Notes under the pieces: generated by a model | The model's database searches: none | What the model was told of the DNA's origin: nothing | Seen by the model: only the letters and a program-made list of their open reading frames with translations | Translations under genes and position numbers: made by a program | Shown here: positions 14,881 through 23,614 of the stretch, one piece after another | Layout: each line of letters opens with the position of its first letter | Numbering within the stretch: position 1 is the first letter of the stretch | Assembly: GCA_947585605.1 (NCBI GenBank) | Contig: CANPXC010000003.1 | Span: 1-38,790, forward strand | Length of the DNA: 38,790 bases | Direction of reading: 5' to 3' | DNA from: Candidatus Gastranaerophilales bacterium | GTDB taxonomy: Bacteria; Cyanobacteriota; Vampirovibrionia; Gastranaerophilales; Gastranaerophilaceae

Positions 14881-15926
14881 AAAAGCTGACGGCATTTTTA
14901 ATAATTTTTACATATATGACTATATGTGTAAATCCTTGTTTTGCGTTAACAAAACTGTATTATTTGCATAACGCCGACAAAACAACCGTTTCCTCAAGAA
15001 TAGAAAAAATAATAACGGATAAAGACTATACAATAAAAAAAACAAACCCGTTTTATGCCGTATCAAATGACGAACCGCAAAATTATTCAGTCATATTCCT
15101 TCAACAAGAAGGAAACAACCTTTATTACTTTTATGACTCAAATAATAAAAGTAAAAAGATAAATAAAGCTGTTTTAAAAAACTTAAAAGAATATAACATT
15201 GAATATGAAGAACGAGTCAGTACTTCCTTAATAGATACTTTCACCCAAACAACACAGAGAGCATTAAGCGGAGAAAAGAAAAAATACACTTTTGAAGAGC
15301 CGAACAGCACCTATACAACAAAAACTAATACAAAAAATATAAACACGCCGCCGACCACATTAAAAGGTTTTGCAGGCAAAATCGGCAAAGGCGATGAATT
15401 AAATGTATATCTGCAAAATGCAATTAATACCTCTACGGCGGATATAGGTGATAATGTTACGGGAGTATTAAAAACAGACTGGCTGACATCTGATAACCAC
15501 GTTATAGCCGAAAAAGGAAGCTTATTATACGGCGAAGTTACAAAAGCTCACAGCGCACAATATGGAATGAGAAACGGGTTTGTGCGAATTTCATTTTATA
15601 AAATGGAAACTCCGAGCGGAAAAACATACAACATATCAACAAAAAACATCGATTTTAATGTATCAAATGACGGTGTAGTTATGAATACCGTAGGGAAAGC
15701 AGTATCGGCAACAATTGCGGGAGCGGCAGTCGGCGCATTAGTTTCATTAATAAGCGGCGGCAATGGTTCCGATGTATTAAAAGGAGTAGCTATAGGCGCA
15801 GGAATAGGCGGTGCCGGTTCTCTTGTAACATCGGGAGTAGAAAAAGGTATCGACGCCGAAATCCCTGCTTATACCGATATTGAAGTTGTTTTGCTGAAAG
15901 ATGTTGATGTGGTTATTAATTATTAA
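14877..15926 (+). CDS. Exported protein with beta-rich domain and glycine-zipper segment
   Basis: A 349-residue protein starting at ATG 14877, whose ATGA overlaps the cstA stop; AAGGAAG at 14864-14870 is its ribosome-binding site. Residues 1-24 are a signal peptide ending NPCFA. Residues about 25-115 form a small alpha/beta region (LYYLHNADKTT, YSVIFLQQEGN), followed by a threonine/asparagine linker. Residues about 155-265 (GDELNVYLQNAINTSTADIGD, VIAEKGSLLYGEVTKA) have the pattern of TrbI/VirB10-like beta domains with 'low-cost, limit-setting' hydrophobic strands, a distant resemblance only. Residues about 275-325 are glycine- and alanine-rich (glycine zipper), able to insert in or pack at membranes. 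It opens the envelope cluster that continues to 19362. Confidence 0.7.
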   Translation: MKKLTAFLIIFTYMTICVNPCFALTKLYYLHNADKTTVSSRIEKIITDKDYTIKKTNPFYAVSNDEPQNYSVIFLQQEGNNLYYFYDSNNKSKKINKAVLKNLKEYNIEYEERVSTSLIDTFTQTTQRALSGEKKKYTFEEPNSTYTTKTNTKNINTPPTTLKGFAGKIGKGDELNVYLQNAINTSTADIGDNVTGVLKTDWLTSDNHVIAEKGSLLYGEVTKAHSAQYGMRNGFVRISFYKMETPSGKTYNISTKNIDFNVSNDGVVMNTVGKAVSATIAGAAVGALVSLISGGNGSDVLKGVAIGAGIGGAGSLVTSGVEKGIDAEIPAYTDIEVVLLKDVDVVINY

Positions 15927-15941
15927 AGAAAGAGATATTAA

Positions 15942-17537
15942 ATGACATTTTCCATAATAACAAAAGGAAATGAAAAAACCTTTAAAGATAAAGAATTGGT
16001 CAACATTTCGTCTAAAGAAGGTTATGATTATTATGTAAATTTCGGATTTGATTTTTTATTAACCGTAAAATATGATAATAAAAGCAATAAGTGTACTATT
16101 TTAAATCAATTTAACTGCGATAAGATACTTTTTAAAGGGGAAACACTTCCTCAAACACTTGAAGTCGATAAAACATGCCGGCTTATAGTTAAAGACAGCG
16201 ATGAATACATTCAAATAAAAATCAACGGGCCGTCTGTCAGCTCCGCAATATCAACAGAAAAACTTACAGAGGCTGACGTAAAAGATTTTTACGGCGAAAA
16301 AGTTAATGCCTCAGCGAAATTAAAGCTTGAAAAAAGAAAAGCAGAACTTGAAGAAGCACGTATTTCAATAATAAAACAAGTGTATTACTCTATAAATGAT
16401 TTAACACATAAGCTTTCAATGAATTCTAAAACGGGCATTTTACTTCACATTGTCTTATTTTTCGCTTCGTTACTGCTTTCATTCGGTATTTCAAATTACT
16501 TTACGGGGTTAGACTTGAAAGAAGCGGGAAATATAATCCAAATGCCCGTAAATATAAGAATTTTAATTGTTTTCACCTTTATAACATATTCAATCGGGCT
16601 TGTATTTAAGCAGGGGATTTTTTTATTTTTCCAAAATCGAAATAACAACGCAAATACCACAAGCATAATAGGTGAGAAATTAATGCTTGTATTCTCTGTC
16701 GTATTTTATTCAGGAGTATACTTAGTTAATTTATTGTATTACCTTTCACCGGGGACAATGCCGTTTTTTGCGGTATTTATGTCTTTATTCTTTACATTAA
16801 TATGTATGACACTGGCTTTGGGCTGCGGATACTTTAAACATAACAATGTTGAAATTTCAAAAGAGCTTAATAAATACGAATACAGGGAAGATTTTGAATT
16901 TGTTATGCGGGAATATCAGCAATGGATTGAAAGATACATAAATAATTCAAGCAAAACAAAAATAAATACAATAAAAGATAAACTTTTTAATTTACATTTA
17001 AAATCGGCAGGAGAACTGGTTCTTGGGATATTAACATCTCCGTTTTTGGCATACGGAGTATCAAACACACTGGCAATGTGTTTTCCTGAAGCAGCAGGCT
17101 GGATACGAATTTCGGCTTTGAGGTTTTCTCCGGTATTCCTGGTACTTGCTTCCTTAATGATTGTTTTTGCATTTTTATCTTTTGTAAATGCTTTTTATTG
17201 CAATAAACAAATACAAGCGTCTAATGTTATAAAAAATGACGGCTTTAGCAACTGGGAATCACACGGAGTAGAAATATTCGGGCTTCAAGGTATAAAAAGA
17301 CTTGATATGGATATGAGAAGGTCTTTTATAATCGGATTATGCGTCATATTTATTGAATTTACAATGAATATATCCTACTTTATGCAGGAAATGGGCGAAG
17401 ATATAAACGGTATGGTTTTAAGTTTCTTAGGGGCATTAGTTCCTACGGCGCTTCTTATAGCTGAAACTTATATGATGAGCCAAACTAAATTTGAAATACA
17501 CGCAGCAGAAACATTAATTTCCGGAATTGAAAGATAA
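15942..17537 (+). CDS. Polytopic membrane protein with soluble N-terminal domain
   Basis: A 531-residue protein. Residues 1-98 are beta-rich without a signal peptide (VNFGFDFLLTVKY, RLIVKDSDEYIQIKI), perhaps FHA-like in topology, hence cytoplasmic. Residues 105-148 are a charged helix likely to form a coiled coil (KLKLEKRKAELEEARISI). Seven or eight membrane helices follow, roughly at 165-185, 204-230, 246-267, 272-295, 357-377, 393-419, 460-481 and 489-510, with a long cytoplasmic-looking loop at 300-350. It begins 15 bases after the exported glycine-zipper gene and is followed after 11 bases by a TonB-like gene, so it is part of one transcript. No known family is recognised; the context suggests an envelope complex. 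Confidence 0.72.
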   Translation: MTFSIITKGNEKTFKDKELVNISSKEGYDYYVNFGFDFLLTVKYDNKSNKCTILNQFNCDKILFKGETLPQTLEVDKTCRLIVKDSDEYIQIKINGPSVSSAISTEKLTEADVKDFYGEKVNASAKLKLEKRKAELEEARISIIKQVYYSINDLTHKLSMNSKTGILLHIVLFFASLLLSFGISNYFTGLDLKEAGNIIQMPVNIRILIVFTFITYSIGLVFKQGIFLFFQNRNNNANTTSIIGEKLMLVFSVVFYSGVYLVNLLYYLSPGTMPFFAVFMSLFFTLICMTLALGCGYFKHNNVEISKELNKYEYREDFEFVMREYQQWIERYINNSSKTKINTIKDKLFNLHLKSAGELVLGILTSPFLAYGVSNTLAMCFPEAAGWIRISALRFSPVFLVLASLMIVFAFLSFVNAFYCNKQIQASNVIKNDGFSNWESHGVEIFGLQGIKRLDMDMRRSFIIGLCVIFIEFTMNISYFMQEMGEDINGMVLSFLGALVPTALLIAETYMMSQTKFEIHAAETLISGIER

Positions 17538-17548
17538 AGGACACAATT

Positions 17549-18397
17549 TTGTACAGAATATTTTTAAGTTTCATAATAGCAGTATTATTTCTTCTTACAA
17601 TAATTTTTTGTATGCTGCCGCCTTCAATGCACAAAAAACTATTTGTATATAACTCTGACTTTCAAATTGTTGATCAAAATCCTGATGTAAAAGAAGAAAA
17701 ACAAGATATTCCCACTCAGGTTAACACACCAAAAAAAGAACAAATAATTCAGGAAGATAAGTATATTATTAACAAAGAAACCATTATAAATACGGCAAAA
17801 AAAACTGTTCCTGCAAAGACTGCCGAACAAAAAAATACCTCCGTTAATACCGTAAAACCAAAAGTAATTGAACAAAAAACAGTTTCTAAAAATAAAAATA
17901 TTCAAAAACAGGAAATTACAAAACAAGTTCCGCAGGTAACTGTAAAAGAAACGATTAAACAGCCTTCAAAGGTTGTAAAAAACGAAAATCAAACAATTCA
18001 AAAGCCGGTCTTGGAGCAAAATAACGAATTAGCACCGGAAGAAGAATTAATATTATGGAATAAATGGCGTTCCGATTTACAAAATAAAATCATGCAAGAT
18101 GTAAAATTACCGATAATACAAGAAGGTATTGTGTTTAAATTTTCATTTGACGTTGATAAATACGGTAAAATAACAAACATAAAAACGTGGTCAACAACAA
18201 CGGAATACACTCCGTATGCGATACAATATATAGCGCCTGTCATAAGGAGTTATCAAGGTAAAGATATTTTAAACTTCCCTGCGGGGTCAAAGAGATTTTC
18301 CACAACGGCGCAAGGCGCTTGGAAAATATCTAAATCCGTAAAATATTCTACACCCCAAGATTACAGTGATACAGAAAAAATAACGGGGAACAAATAA
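17549..18397 (+). CDS. TonB/TolA-like periplasmic-spanning protein
   Basis: A 282-residue protein with the TonB plan: a membrane helix at 4-21, a long K/Q/T/P-rich linker (about 40-158) that could cross the periplasm, and a compact C-terminal domain (about 163-262) with the TonB/TolA pattern (WRSDLQNKIMQDVKLP, FKFSFDVDKYGKITNIK, ending with an FPAGSKRF-type strand). TonB proteins carry inner-membrane energy to outer-membrane receptors; no ExbB/ExbD or receptor genes are nearby, so energy transfer is unproven. The start is a TTG at 17549 with AAAGGA at 17536-17541 seven bases upstream; starting at the next ATG would delete the membrane helix. Its stop shares one base with the following ATG. 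Confidence 0.75.
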   Translation: MYRIFLSFIIAVLFLLTIIFCMLPPSMHKKLFVYNSDFQIVDQNPDVKEEKQDIPTQVNTPKKEQIIQEDKYIINKETIINTAKKTVPAKTAEQKNTSVNTVKPKVIEQKTVSKNKNIQKQEITKQVPQVTVKETIKQPSKVVKNENQTIQKPVLEQNNELAPEEELILWNKWRSDLQNKIMQDVKLPIIQEGIVFKFSFDVDKYGKITNIKTWSTTTEYTPYAIQYIAPVIRSYQGKDILNFPAGSKRFSTTAQGAWKISKSVKYSTPQDYSDTEKITGNK

Positions 18398-19362
18398 TGT
18401 ATAAATGCAACGATTGCGGAAAAGAATACAGCCAAAAGCCTCAATATTGTGATTGCGGGAATACCGAATTTACGGAAACCGGCATAATTCCGGTAAATAA
18501 CAATGATAATACGAATAAAGAGAAATTATATAACAATATTTCCGTCGGGATTGTTATATTTTGCCTGATTATATTATTTGTATCGCTTATATTTATAAAA
18601 ACTCAAAAGCCTCAAGAGCAGGAAAAACAGATAAAACAAGAAACACAAGCCCAAGAAGTTACAAAAGAAGAAGAAAAACCTGCTTTGGAAAAGGAACAAA
18701 CAAATAAAAAAGAAACAATAAAGGAATTTATTCCGCTTCCGTTCCCTTCCGTACAGCCAAAAAAAGAACAGCCCAAACAAGAACAGCCTAAGAAAGAAAC
18801 AAAGAATACAGCAGCGAAACAGAATACATCTGCAAATAAACAGCAAAAAGATACCAAAAAACCGGCTCAGCAAACTAAAACGGTTCAAAATCCCGCTCAA
18901 CAGAAACAAATACAACAGCAAAAGCAAGTTTCTTCAAACAATACGCAAAAAAATCAAGTGCAGCAGGGAACATCAGCTCAAAGCACACCTCAAAAAACAA
19001 TGCCGCTGATAAAGTTAAATCCGATTGTTCCGCCGACTACACCAAAAGTAAATAACGCGGAATTAAAAAAAGAACTATTAAAATATAAAATTGATTTAAG
19101 AAACAGAATTTCCAATGATATTAACTTTTCTCAAATTATCGGCGACGGAAGCTGTATAATAACATTTAAAATCAATAAGGACGGTAAATTAACCAATCGC
19201 GCATTTAGCAAACAATCGGATAATGACAGTTTAAATGATGCTGTATATGCTGCAGTGATGAAAAATCCGGTATTCAATCCTCCGCCGGAAGGCTATAAAA
19301 ATGAAACATTAAAATTAACCGTAAAAATTTACGGAAGAAATTTTGAAGTAGATTTAAATTAA
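18397..19362 (+). CDS. Zinc-ribbon membrane protein with TonB/TolA-like C-terminal domain
   Basis: A 321-residue protein in three parts. Residues 1-25 hold a zinc-ribbon pattern, with Cys4, Cys7, Cys18 and Cys20 (CNDC and CDC). A single membrane helix lies at 48-68. Residues 70-218 are a Q/K/P/T low-complexity linker with repeated PKKEQPKQEQ-type units. Residues 220-321 form a TonB/TolA-like domain (LKYKIDLRNRISNDI, CIITFKINKDGKLTNR, NPVFNPPPEGYKNETLKLTVKI). The ribbon would be cytoplasmic and the C-domain periplasmic. It overlaps the preceding TonB-like gene by one base, so both are co-translated and may form a hetero-complex. Its stop interlocks with that of the VWA gene on the other strand. 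Exact function is unknown. Confidence 0.75.
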   Translation: MYKCNDCGKEYSQKPQYCDCGNTEFTETGIIPVNNNDNTNKEKLYNNISVGIVIFCLIILFVSLIFIKTQKPQEQEKQIKQETQAQEVTKEEEKPALEKEQTNKKETIKEFIPLPFPSVQPKKEQPKQEQPKKETKNTAAKQNTSANKQQKDTKKPAQQTKTVQNPAQQKQIQQQKQVSSNNTQKNQVQQGTSAQSTPQKTMPLIKLNPIVPPTTPKVNNAELKKELLKYKIDLRNRISNDINFSQIIGDGSCIITFKINKDGKLTNRAFSKQSDNDSLNDAVYAAVMKNPVFNPPPEGYKNETLKLTVKIYGRNFEVDLN

Positions 19363-20276
19363 TCCTTTACAAATTCATATTGCTGCTTAGGTTCTTCAGG
19401 CTTTTGAGGCTGAACTGCAGGAATATTGTCATTCCCCTCCATCGAATTTTGAATAACATCAACAAATCCGGGAACATCAATAGGATTATAAAATTTCCCT
19501 TTTGTAATATCAGACAAACATTTTAATTCTCTTGAATTTGAAGAAACAAGAACCACGTCAATAATAATATCATTTCTTTTTTTAACCAAATTTTTGGCAA
19601 AAGCACAAGGGTCACCGCCGCAATTTTCACCGCCGTCGGTTATCAAAATAATTTTTTTGGGATAATCTTGCGACATAAGGGCGAAATCCATATTGACGGC
19701 CTGTTCAAGGGCAAGTGTTAAGGGGGTTGAACCTCCGATTTTTATGGAATTCATACTACCTGCGAGTGTTTGGGCATTGCCTTGCGCGACCTTTGCAATT
19801 TGTGAAGTAGCGGAACAAGAGCCGGAGGTTGATCCCAAATACGATTCATTACCTGCTTTCACTTTGTATTTGCCGTTTTTTTGAACAATACTTTTAACTT
19901 TTCCCAAAACAGGTGTATATGGATTATTACCTCTGTCATTTCCAAATACTCTGAAGCCTACTTTTGTAGTTGCAGGAAGCTGAGAAATAATAGCGCTCAT
20001 ATAGCGTTTTGCAGCGTCAATCCATACAGACATACTGCCGGAGTAGTCCATAACAATATCTATTGTACCAATCCCGTTCTTAATCGCTTGATGAGCAGCA
20101 ATATATGGCTGTGCCTGATAATTATTATAAAGATTTTGAGTGCTTGTTTGAAGTGAACTTTGAACTTTTTTTCCCGAAGATGTAACGGTTCCGCTTGTAT
20201 TTACTTTATATTTAGCCGCAAATGCACTTAAACTAATAAATGACATTAATACAACAGCCCATAAAATTTTTTTCAT
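19359..20276 (-). CDS. Secreted von Willebrand factor type A domain protein
   Basis: A 305-residue protein with a signal peptide at 1-21 (ends SAFAAK). Residues about 70-280 are a VWA domain with a complete metal-ion-dependent adhesion site: D77-x-S79-x-S81 in IDIVMDYSGSMS, Thr184 in GGSTPL and Asp214 in LITDGGENCGG. The extra cysteines (C154, C219, C224, C253) may form disulfides. The tail 287-305 is proline/glutamine-rich. VWA domains bind partner proteins through Mg2+, so an exported or periplasmic adaptor is expected. It is convergent with the TonB-like pair and sits 8 bases after the glycosyltransferase gene, which lies upstream in the same operon. Ribosome-binding site AGAGGT. Confidence 0.85.
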   Translation of the reverse strand: MKKILWAVVLMSFISLSAFAAKYKVNTSGTVTSSGKKVQSSLQTSTQNLYNNYQAQPYIAAHQAIKNGIGTIDIVMDYSGSMSVWIDAAKRYMSAIISQLPATTKVGFRVFGNDRGNNPYTPVLGKVKSIVQKNGKYKVKAGNESYLGSTSGSCSATSQIAKVAQGNAQTLAGSMNSIKIGGSTPLTLALEQAVNMDFALMSQDYPKKIILITDGGENCGGDPCAFAKNLVKKRNDIIIDVVLVSSNSRELKCLSDITKGKFYNPIDVPGFVDVIQNSMEGNDNIPAVQPQKPEEPKQQYEFVKD

Positions 20277-20284
20277 GCCGACCT

Positions 20285-20977
20285 CTAATCCGTAAATCTG
20301 TATTTAATAAGTGTAAATATAGCGTGAATTCCGTCTTTCCAGTTGATTTTTTTGCCTTCTTCATGTCCTCTGCCCAGATAAGAAATAGGAACTTCAACCA
20401 GTTTTGCTTTCTTTTTCATAACTTTAGCGGTTATTTCAGGCTCAAAATCAAACCTGTCCGATTTAATATTAATACCTTGAATAAATTCTCTTTTAAAAGC
20501 TTTATAACAAGTTTCCATATCCGTAATTTCAGCGCCGTAAAGAACATTTGTTAATAAAGTAAGGAATTTATTGGCAATTTTATTTTTAAGTATAAAATTT
20601 TTCGTATTTTGATTATTTTTAAATCTGGAGCCGTAAACGACATCGGCTTGTCCGTTAATTAAAAGCGGGAGTAATTTATCATAGTCGGAAGGCGAATACT
20701 CCAAATCAGCGTCTTGAATAACAACATAATCACCCGTTGCGTGGCTTACAGCCGTTCTTATGGCAGCACCTTTTCCTTGATTTTTTTCATGATAGAAAAT
20801 TTTGTACTTATCCTCTAATTCTTTCATAATTTGTATTGTACCGTCGCAAGAGGCATCATCCACCAAAATTATTTCCTTATCCAGACCGGCAAAAGCTGCT
20901 TCTTCCACTTTATTTAATATTAATTTTAATGTATCCTTTTCATTATAAACAGGAATAATAACGGTAACTTTAGACAT
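20285..20977 (-). CDS. Family 2 glycosyltransferase (polyprenyl-phosphate mannose/glucose synthase-like)
   Basis: A 230-residue GT-A fold enzyme. The N-terminal nucleotide-sugar motif is VTVIIPVYNEKDTL (4-17), followed by EIILVDDASCDGT, the NQGKGAAIRTAV segment and the metal-binding DADLEY (near 94-99, QDADLEYSP), all typical of the DPM1/dolichol-phosphate mannose synthase branch. The later segment SDRFDFEPEITAKVMKKKAKLVEVPISY with GRGHEEGKKINWKDG is also characteristic of that branch. No membrane helices, so it works at the cytoplasmic face and probably makes a polyprenyl-phosphate sugar donor. It heads a two-gene operon with the VWA gene. Weak ribosome-binding site before ATG 20977. Confidence 0.9.
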   Translation of the reverse strand: MSKVTVIIPVYNEKDTLKLILNKVEEAAFAGLDKEIILVDDASCDGTIQIMKELEDKYKIFYHEKNQGKGAAIRTAVSHATGDYVVIQDADLEYSPSDYDKLLPLLINGQADVVYGSRFKNNQNTKNFILKNKIANKFLTLLTNVLYGAEITDMETCYKAFKREFIQGINIKSDRFDFEPEITAKVMKKKAKLVEVPISYLGRGHEEGKKINWKDGIHAIFTLIKYRFTD

Positions 20978-21014
20978 ATTTTTTTCTTTTCTGTATAAAA
21001 ACTATAAAATATTG

Positions 21015-21020
21015 TATAAT
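21015..21020 (+). promoter_or_regulatory. -10 box of the HD-GYP operon
   Basis: TATAAT at 21015-21020, about 27 bases before ATG 21048. No convincing -35 is visible. The divergent gap of 70 bases also has to hold the glycosyltransferase promoter. Confidence 0.4.
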
Positions 21021-21047
21021 GAAATAGATAGTTTGTTAAGAGTTAAA

Positions 21048-22946
21048 ATGGGTAAAAAACAAAATCAAAACATTGCAAATGAAACAATAGAAAGTGCTTA
21101 CACACTTTTAGAAAATGCAATTAATTATTACGGAGATGAGAATTATCAAAAAGCAGCAGAAAATTTTTCTACGGCTCATAAAATTTTTCTTGCGAACAAA
21201 GATATTGCAAATGTATCGTTATGCTTGTCATTACAGGCTCTTATAAAATATTTAAACGAAACCGAGAACTATTATAAATCATTATTATTGCTAGAAGATT
21301 CAAAATTTCTTGCCCAAAGCTGCGGCAATGAAAAAATAAACGCCGTAAATAAGTTTGCTTTCGGGCAAATTTATCTCTCGGAAAATAAATATGAAGAAGC
21401 ATTGTATTATCTGTCTAATGCTTGTAATGAAATTAATACGTTCCCCGTATTAAACGCAAAACTATATGAGCTGCTTGCTATAACAAACATAAAGCTTCAA
21501 AATACAAAAGGTGCGTATGAATGTATAGAAAAAGCACTTTCATTAATTAATGACAAAATACCGGAAAAACTAAAATTAAGAATAAAAGAATTGTCAGAAA
21601 CATTTATAAATATTAATTCCGCAACACAATTAAGCAAAGATAATATTTACAAACAAATAGGCAAAAAAGAACAAAAAACGACTCTGCTTCCCGCATTAAG
21701 CGAAATAGCACGCACAGTAAACGCTCAAGGGAATTTAGATAAACTGTTAATAACCATAGCGGAACAAATTAAACTGGTATTAAACGCAGACAGGTGCAGT
21801 GTTTTTCTCTATGATAAAGAGAAAAATGAATTATGGTCAAGAATAGCGCTCGGCATGGATAGTGAAGAAATAAGATTTTCAGCCGATAAAGGTTTTGCCG
21901 GCTACAGCGTAAAAACAGGGGAAATCATCAGAATAAAAGACGCATACAACGACAGCAGATTTAATAAAGATATAGATAAACACACAGGATATAAAACGTA
22001 CAATTTGTTATGTATGCCAATGCGTAACATAAAATATGAGATTATAGGTGTATTCCAAGTTTTAAATAAAAAAGACGGTGATTTTACCGATGATGATGAA
22101 AATATTTTGTTAGCAATCGGAACAAACGCAGGTATAGCAATAGAAAACAACCTACTGTTTAATATTCAGCAGAAAATGCTGGACGAACAAAAGAAACTGT
22201 TTGAAGGCTTTATTGATACGCTTGCAGCCTCAATAGATGCAAGGGATAAAATAACTTTAGGCCACTCAAGCAGAGTTAAAATGTACGCGGAACTCATATC
22301 AAAAAAAATGGATTTAAATCCCGACTTAACGGAAATTATTTCAAAAGCTGCAATGCTCCATGATATAGGTAAAATCGGAATAAGAGATGCTGTCTTACAA
22401 AAAAAAGGCTCATTAACAAAAGAAGAATACGAACATATCAAAGAACACGTGAAAATAACATACGATATACTTTGCAAAACAAACATTAATGCCTCGTTTT
22501 CGGAAATTACCGAAATAGCAGCTTCGCACCATGAAAAATATGACGGAACAGGTTATTTCAGAGGATTAAAGGGCGAACAAATACCTTTAGGCGGCAGAAT
22601 ACTTGCCGTCAGTGATGTATTTGACGCTATAACATCAGTACGTCATTACCGTGACAGAATGCCGATTAAAGACGCATTAAATATTATGCTGGACGGCAAA
22701 AACAAACATTTTGACGGCAAAATTATAGACGCATTTCTTTCTTTAAATTGCGATGTTATAACTGATGTTTTAATCAGTGAATACAATACAAAAATTAAAG
22801 AAAAAGACAGAAAAATTCTTGAGGGGGTTAATTTATCAGATTTTGCATTAATTCTTAACAAGCAAAACAACAATTCAAAAGAGAAAAAAATCATAGATAT
22901 ATTTAACTCCTACTATATCCGTTCAAAAACTACGGAAACCATTTGA
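21048..22946 (+). CDS. TPR-GAF-HD-GYP protein, probable cyclic-di-GMP phosphodiesterase
   Basis: A 632-residue cytoplasmic signalling protein. Residues about 15-190 are TPR-like helix pairs, 224-366 a GAF sensor domain (DRCSVFLYDKE, LLCMPMRN, IGVFQVLNKKDGDFTDDDE), then a short coil, and 388-570 an HD-GYP domain. The catalytic HD pair is H438-D439 in MLHDIGKIGI, followed by HIKEHV, the HH pair at 494-495 and DGTGYFRGLKGEQIPLGGRILAVSDVFDA. The name-giving GYP is GYF here (502-504). Such domains cut c-di-GMP to pGpG or GMP with two or three metals. ATG 21048 follows AAGAG at 21038-21042; the upstream in-frame TTG overlaps the -10 box and is rejected. A response regulator follows after six bases. 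Confidence 0.9.
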   Translation: MGKKQNQNIANETIESAYTLLENAINYYGDENYQKAAENFSTAHKIFLANKDIANVSLCLSLQALIKYLNETENYYKSLLLLEDSKFLAQSCGNEKINAVNKFAFGQIYLSENKYEEALYYLSNACNEINTFPVLNAKLYELLAITNIKLQNTKGAYECIEKALSLINDKIPEKLKLRIKELSETFININSATQLSKDNIYKQIGKKEQKTTLLPALSEIARTVNAQGNLDKLLITIAEQIKLVLNADRCSVFLYDKEKNELWSRIALGMDSEEIRFSADKGFAGYSVKTGEIIRIKDAYNDSRFNKDIDKHTGYKTYNLLCMPMRNIKYEIIGVFQVLNKKDGDFTDDDENILLAIGTNAGIAIENNLLFNIQQKMLDEQKKLFEGFIDTLAASIDARDKITLGHSSRVKMYAELISKKMDLNPDLTEIISKAAMLHDIGKIGIRDAVLQKKGSLTKEEYEHIKEHVKITYDILCKTNINASFSEITEIAASHHEKYDGTGYFRGLKGEQIPLGGRILAVSDVFDAITSVRHYRDRMPIKDALNIMLDGKNKHFDGKIIDAFLSLNCDVITDVLISEYNTKIKEKDRKILEGVNLSDFALILNKQNNNSKEKKIIDIFNSYYIRSKTTETI

Positions 22947-22952
22947 GGAAAT

Positions 22953-23606
22953 ATGTATAAAATATTAATCGCAGAAGACCACGCATTAATAAGATTCGGA
23001 TTAAAAACCGCATTTGAGGCTAAAAATTTTGCCGAGAAGATTTATGAAACTTCTAACGGGGAAGACGCCGTCAGTATTGTAAAAAACAACTCAATAGACG
23101 CAGTAATAATGGATTTAGGGCTGCCTTCAATGGACGGAATTGAAGCGGCAAAACAAATACATGAAATTAATAAAGATATAAAAATAATAATATTAACCTC
23201 TCACAGTTCGGAAAATGAAGTAATAAATTCAATAAAAGCAGGTGCAAGAGCATATTGTTCAAAAGATATAAATCCCGATAAACTTGCAGATGTTATTTTA
23301 TCGGTAATTGAAGGCGCTTTATGGTTTGATTCAAAAATTTCAGATGTTGTCCTAAAAGCAATCACGTCAGAAAATAAATCTTATAAGCTTGATATAGATG
23401 ATAATTATAACTTGACTGACAGGGAAAAAGAAGTTCTTGAATATATTTGTGACGGGCTTAATAACGGTGAAATATCAAAAATTCTTGACGTAAGTATAAA
23501 CACCGTGAAGGTTCATGTCAGCAGTATTATACAAAAATTAGGGGTTGAAGACAGAACTCAAGTTGTTGTAAAGGCATATAAAAATCTTATTTCTCCTAAA
23601 CCGTAG
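22953..23606 (+). CDS. NarL/FixJ-family response regulator
   Basis: A 217-residue transcription regulator with an N-terminal receiver domain (1-120) and a LuxR-type helix-turn-helix (about 150-215). Receiver residues are all present: acidic pair E8-D9, phospho-acceptor D54 in VIMDLGLPSMDG, T82 and K104. The DNA-binding part reads LTDREKEVLEYICDGLNNGEISKIL then SINTVKVHVSSIIQKLGV (diagnostic portion: TDREKEVLEYICDG). The gene starts 6 bases after the HD-GYP gene with GAGGAAA as ribosome-binding site. No histidine kinase is adjacent, so it may be phosphorylated by an unlinked kinase; the GAF/HD-GYP neighbour may sense the same condition. Confidence 0.92.
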   Translation: MYKILIAEDHALIRFGLKTAFEAKNFAEKIYETSNGEDAVSIVKNNSIDAVIMDLGLPSMDGIEAAKQIHEINKDIKIIILTSHSSENEVINSIKAGARAYCSKDINPDKLADVILSVIEGALWFDSKISDVVLKAITSENKSYKLDIDDNYNLTDREKEVLEYICDGLNNGEISKILDVSINTVKVHVSSIIQKLGVEDRTQVVVKAYKNLISPKP

Positions 23607-23614
23607 AAAGAAAA

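Noticed and set aside
17639-17926. Minus-strand frame opposite the TonB-like linker
   Set aside because: Same artefact: AT-rich low-complexity linker read backwards.
18574-18927. Long minus-strand frame rich in Leu, Phe and Cys
   Set aside because: Antisense to the Q/K low-complexity linker of the zinc-ribbon/TonB protein; the composition is explained by that repeat.
20240-20554. Plus-strand frame opposite VWA/glycosyltransferase
   Set aside because: Antisense to conserved coding sequence, no ribosome-binding site.
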